Position numbers and translations under genes: made by a program. From positions 26,178 through 33,349 of the forward strand of contig PMXH01000248.1 of assembly GCA_003165855.1 (NCBI GenBank): DNA of 7,172 nt, in the 5' to 3' direction. The notes beneath the pieces are model-generated. The model ran no database searches and had not been told where the DNA came from. It saw only the letters and a list, made by a program, of their open reading frames with translations. This DNA is from Acidobacteriaceae bacterium (lineage in GTDB: Bacteria > Acidobacteriota > Terriglobia > Terriglobales > Acidobacteriaceae). This document shows positions 6,519-7,172 of the stretch, piece by piece (position 1 is the stretch's first letter; each line of letters opens with the position of its first letter).

Positions 6519-6628
6519 ACAATTCTCCTTAGTTGGACTCTGGGTTAGGCTGTGGCAGAGGATCGAGAATGCATCCCTCCTGCAGGCAATCGTCCTGCGC
6601 TGCCTTTAACCCGCGCTTCGGCGTCCGA

Positions 6629-6775
6629 TCAGACCGCCCGTCGTCCGCTCAATAGGTTAATGACTAGAACCACCACTGCCACAACGAGAAGTAGGTGGAT
6701 CAGCCCTCCGCCGACATGCAGACTGAAACCCAGCAGCCACAGAATTAGAAGAATTACGAAGATCGTCCAAAGCAT
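6629..6775 (-). CDS. Small membrane protein of the lmo0937 type (48 residues)
   Basis: A short frame starts at the ATG at 6775 and ends with a stop at 6629-6631. It encodes two hydrophobic helices (about 2-18 and 26-42) joined by a glycine turn (VGGG, 21-24) and closes with a short basic tail (SGRRAV). The start MLWTIFVILL, the WLLG at 13-16, the central glycines and the terminal Arg pair match the lmo0937-family small membrane proteins as I know them; their function is not established. GGGAGGG at 6780-6786 lies about four bases before the ATG. It is probably an inner-membrane protein. The neighbouring histidine-heptad gene is on the same strand, which allows a two-gene unit. Confidence 0.8.
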   Translation of the reverse strand: MLWTIFVILLILWLLGFSLHVGGGLIHLLLVVAVVVLVINLLSGRRAV

Positions 6776-7121
6776 TGAACCCTCCCATTCGCAGTCGCGA
6801 ACATGAATTTTTCTTCAAAAACCTTTGGCGTGTTCCTGCGGCGGCGTTTTCTCGTCCCGTGTTCAACCGTGCACGAAACACACCGTGCGCTCACAAACGC
6901 TTCTGACGCAACTTTCTCATTTCGGGATTGTTGAAGTCTGTTCAAAAAAGCTCAGTTTAGAGCGCGCGTCCCCTCCAGAGCACGACGTGTCCCAGGCTGC
7001 GGCATTTGCCCTGACAGTGTGCAATAGCGCACAGCTTTCTGGTTCGGCCGCTGTCATAGTTTGGCTTGGACCTAGCGGAACGGTCTGAAATTAGGGTGAC
7101 AAGTCGCCGGGGAGGCTGGGA
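6776..7121. other. Intergenic region between divergent small genes; no convincing gene
   Basis: These 346 bases separate the leftward small membrane protein gene from the rightward gene at 7122. A plus-strand open frame at 6825-7088 lacks a ribosome site and reads as low-quality sequence, so I do not call it. Two dyads are visible: TTGAA-N5-TTCAA (6931-6945) and TGTGC-N6-GCACA (7018-7033). TGACAG (7012-7017) and its complement CTGTCA (7051-7056) flank the second. I found no promoter with both boxes convincing on either strand. The region presumably holds the divergent promoters. Confidence 0.5.
7018..7033. promoter_or_regulatory. 16-base dyad with CRP-site geometry
   Basis: TGTGCAATAGCGCACA has perfect 5-base arms (TGTGC/GCACA) separated by 6 bases, the same geometry as a CRP/FNR-family site but with C/G in place of the A/T expected at the inner arm position. 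It lies 88 bases before the start codon at 7122. It could be an operator for that gene, but a chance dyad of this size is possible. Confidence 0.25.
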
Positions 7122-7172
7122 ATGTCCACAGAACTTTCGGTTGTTGCGGTGTACCGCACGCATACCGAGGCG
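7122..7172 (+). CDS. N-terminus of a probable general stress protein 17M-like protein, cut by window edge
   Basis: Only 17 residues are present: MSTELSVVAVYRTHTEA. A strong ribosome site, GGGGAGG (7109-7115), lies six bases before the ATG and the frame is open to the edge. The beginning resembles proteins annotated as general stress protein 17M-like or DUF1269-related, which start with a beta strand (VVAVY) followed by a helix beginning near HTEA. Such proteins have two Gly-rich hydrophobic segments later, which cannot be seen here. The tie to stress fits the small genes to the left. The gene start is well supported; the family is a guess from very little sequence. Confidence 0.55.
   Translation, partial: MSTELSVVAVYRTHTEA

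Noticed and set aside
6333..6548. 71-residue hydrophobic plus-strand frame
   Set aside because: It is antisense to the histidine-heptad gene, whose frame has a better ribosome site and periodic repeats; the hydrophobicity reflects the complementary codons.
6825..7088. 87-residue plus-strand frame in the intergenic region
   Set aside because: It has no ribosome site, mixed Cys/Ser/Val composition without domain features, and covers the expected divergent promoter area.

Overview
The window looks like a piece of a GC-rich (about 60% by eye), free-living Gram-negative chromosome. Acidobacteriota is my best guess. That rests on the style of the proteins: an outer-membrane barrel with an Ala/Pro-rich N-terminal extension, a secreted PEGA-domain protein with a Pro/Ala linker, and small stress-type proteins. 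No marker gene proves the taxonomy.

Positions 1-6195 form an acetate (short-chain carboxylate) acquisition and activation locus. The 5' third of an acetyl-CoA synthetase gene (acs) runs leftward off the window from 743. Diverging from it are a 697-residue outer-membrane porin that resembles DcaP-type carboxylate porins (962-3055), a secreted PEGA-domain protein of unknown function (3298-4068), a DUF485/YjcH-like small membrane protein (4204-4584) and, three bases later, an ActP-type sodium:solute symporter (4588-6195). A plausible working order is porin across the outer membrane, ActP with its DUF485 partner across the inner membrane, then Acs making acetyl-CoA.

The 218-base divergent region (744-961) is rich in candidate control sites. 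It holds a CRP-like palindrome (816-831) placed as a class II activator site for a candidate acs promoter, a competing -24/-12 sigma-54-like sequence (781-796), a perfect 13-base palindrome (856-868) and a sigma-70-like promoter for the porin (880-909). The later intergenic gaps carry strong hairpins at 3114-3159, 4114-4144 and 6216-6258.

Positions 6196-7172 are a different neighbourhood, apparently small stress-associated proteins. On the minus strand are an 83-residue histidine-rich heptad-repeat protein (6267-6518) and a 48-residue lmo0937-type membrane protein (6629-6775). On the plus strand, starting at 7122 and running off the window, is the N-terminus of what looks like a general stress protein 17M-like protein. 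The 346 bases between the last two (6776-7121) hold no convincing gene. No RNA genes, mobile elements or CRISPR arrays were seen. Nothing here clearly amounts to an undescribed system; the least-explained items are the PEGA-domain protein inside the acetate locus, the histidine-heptad protein and the layered control region at 744-961.
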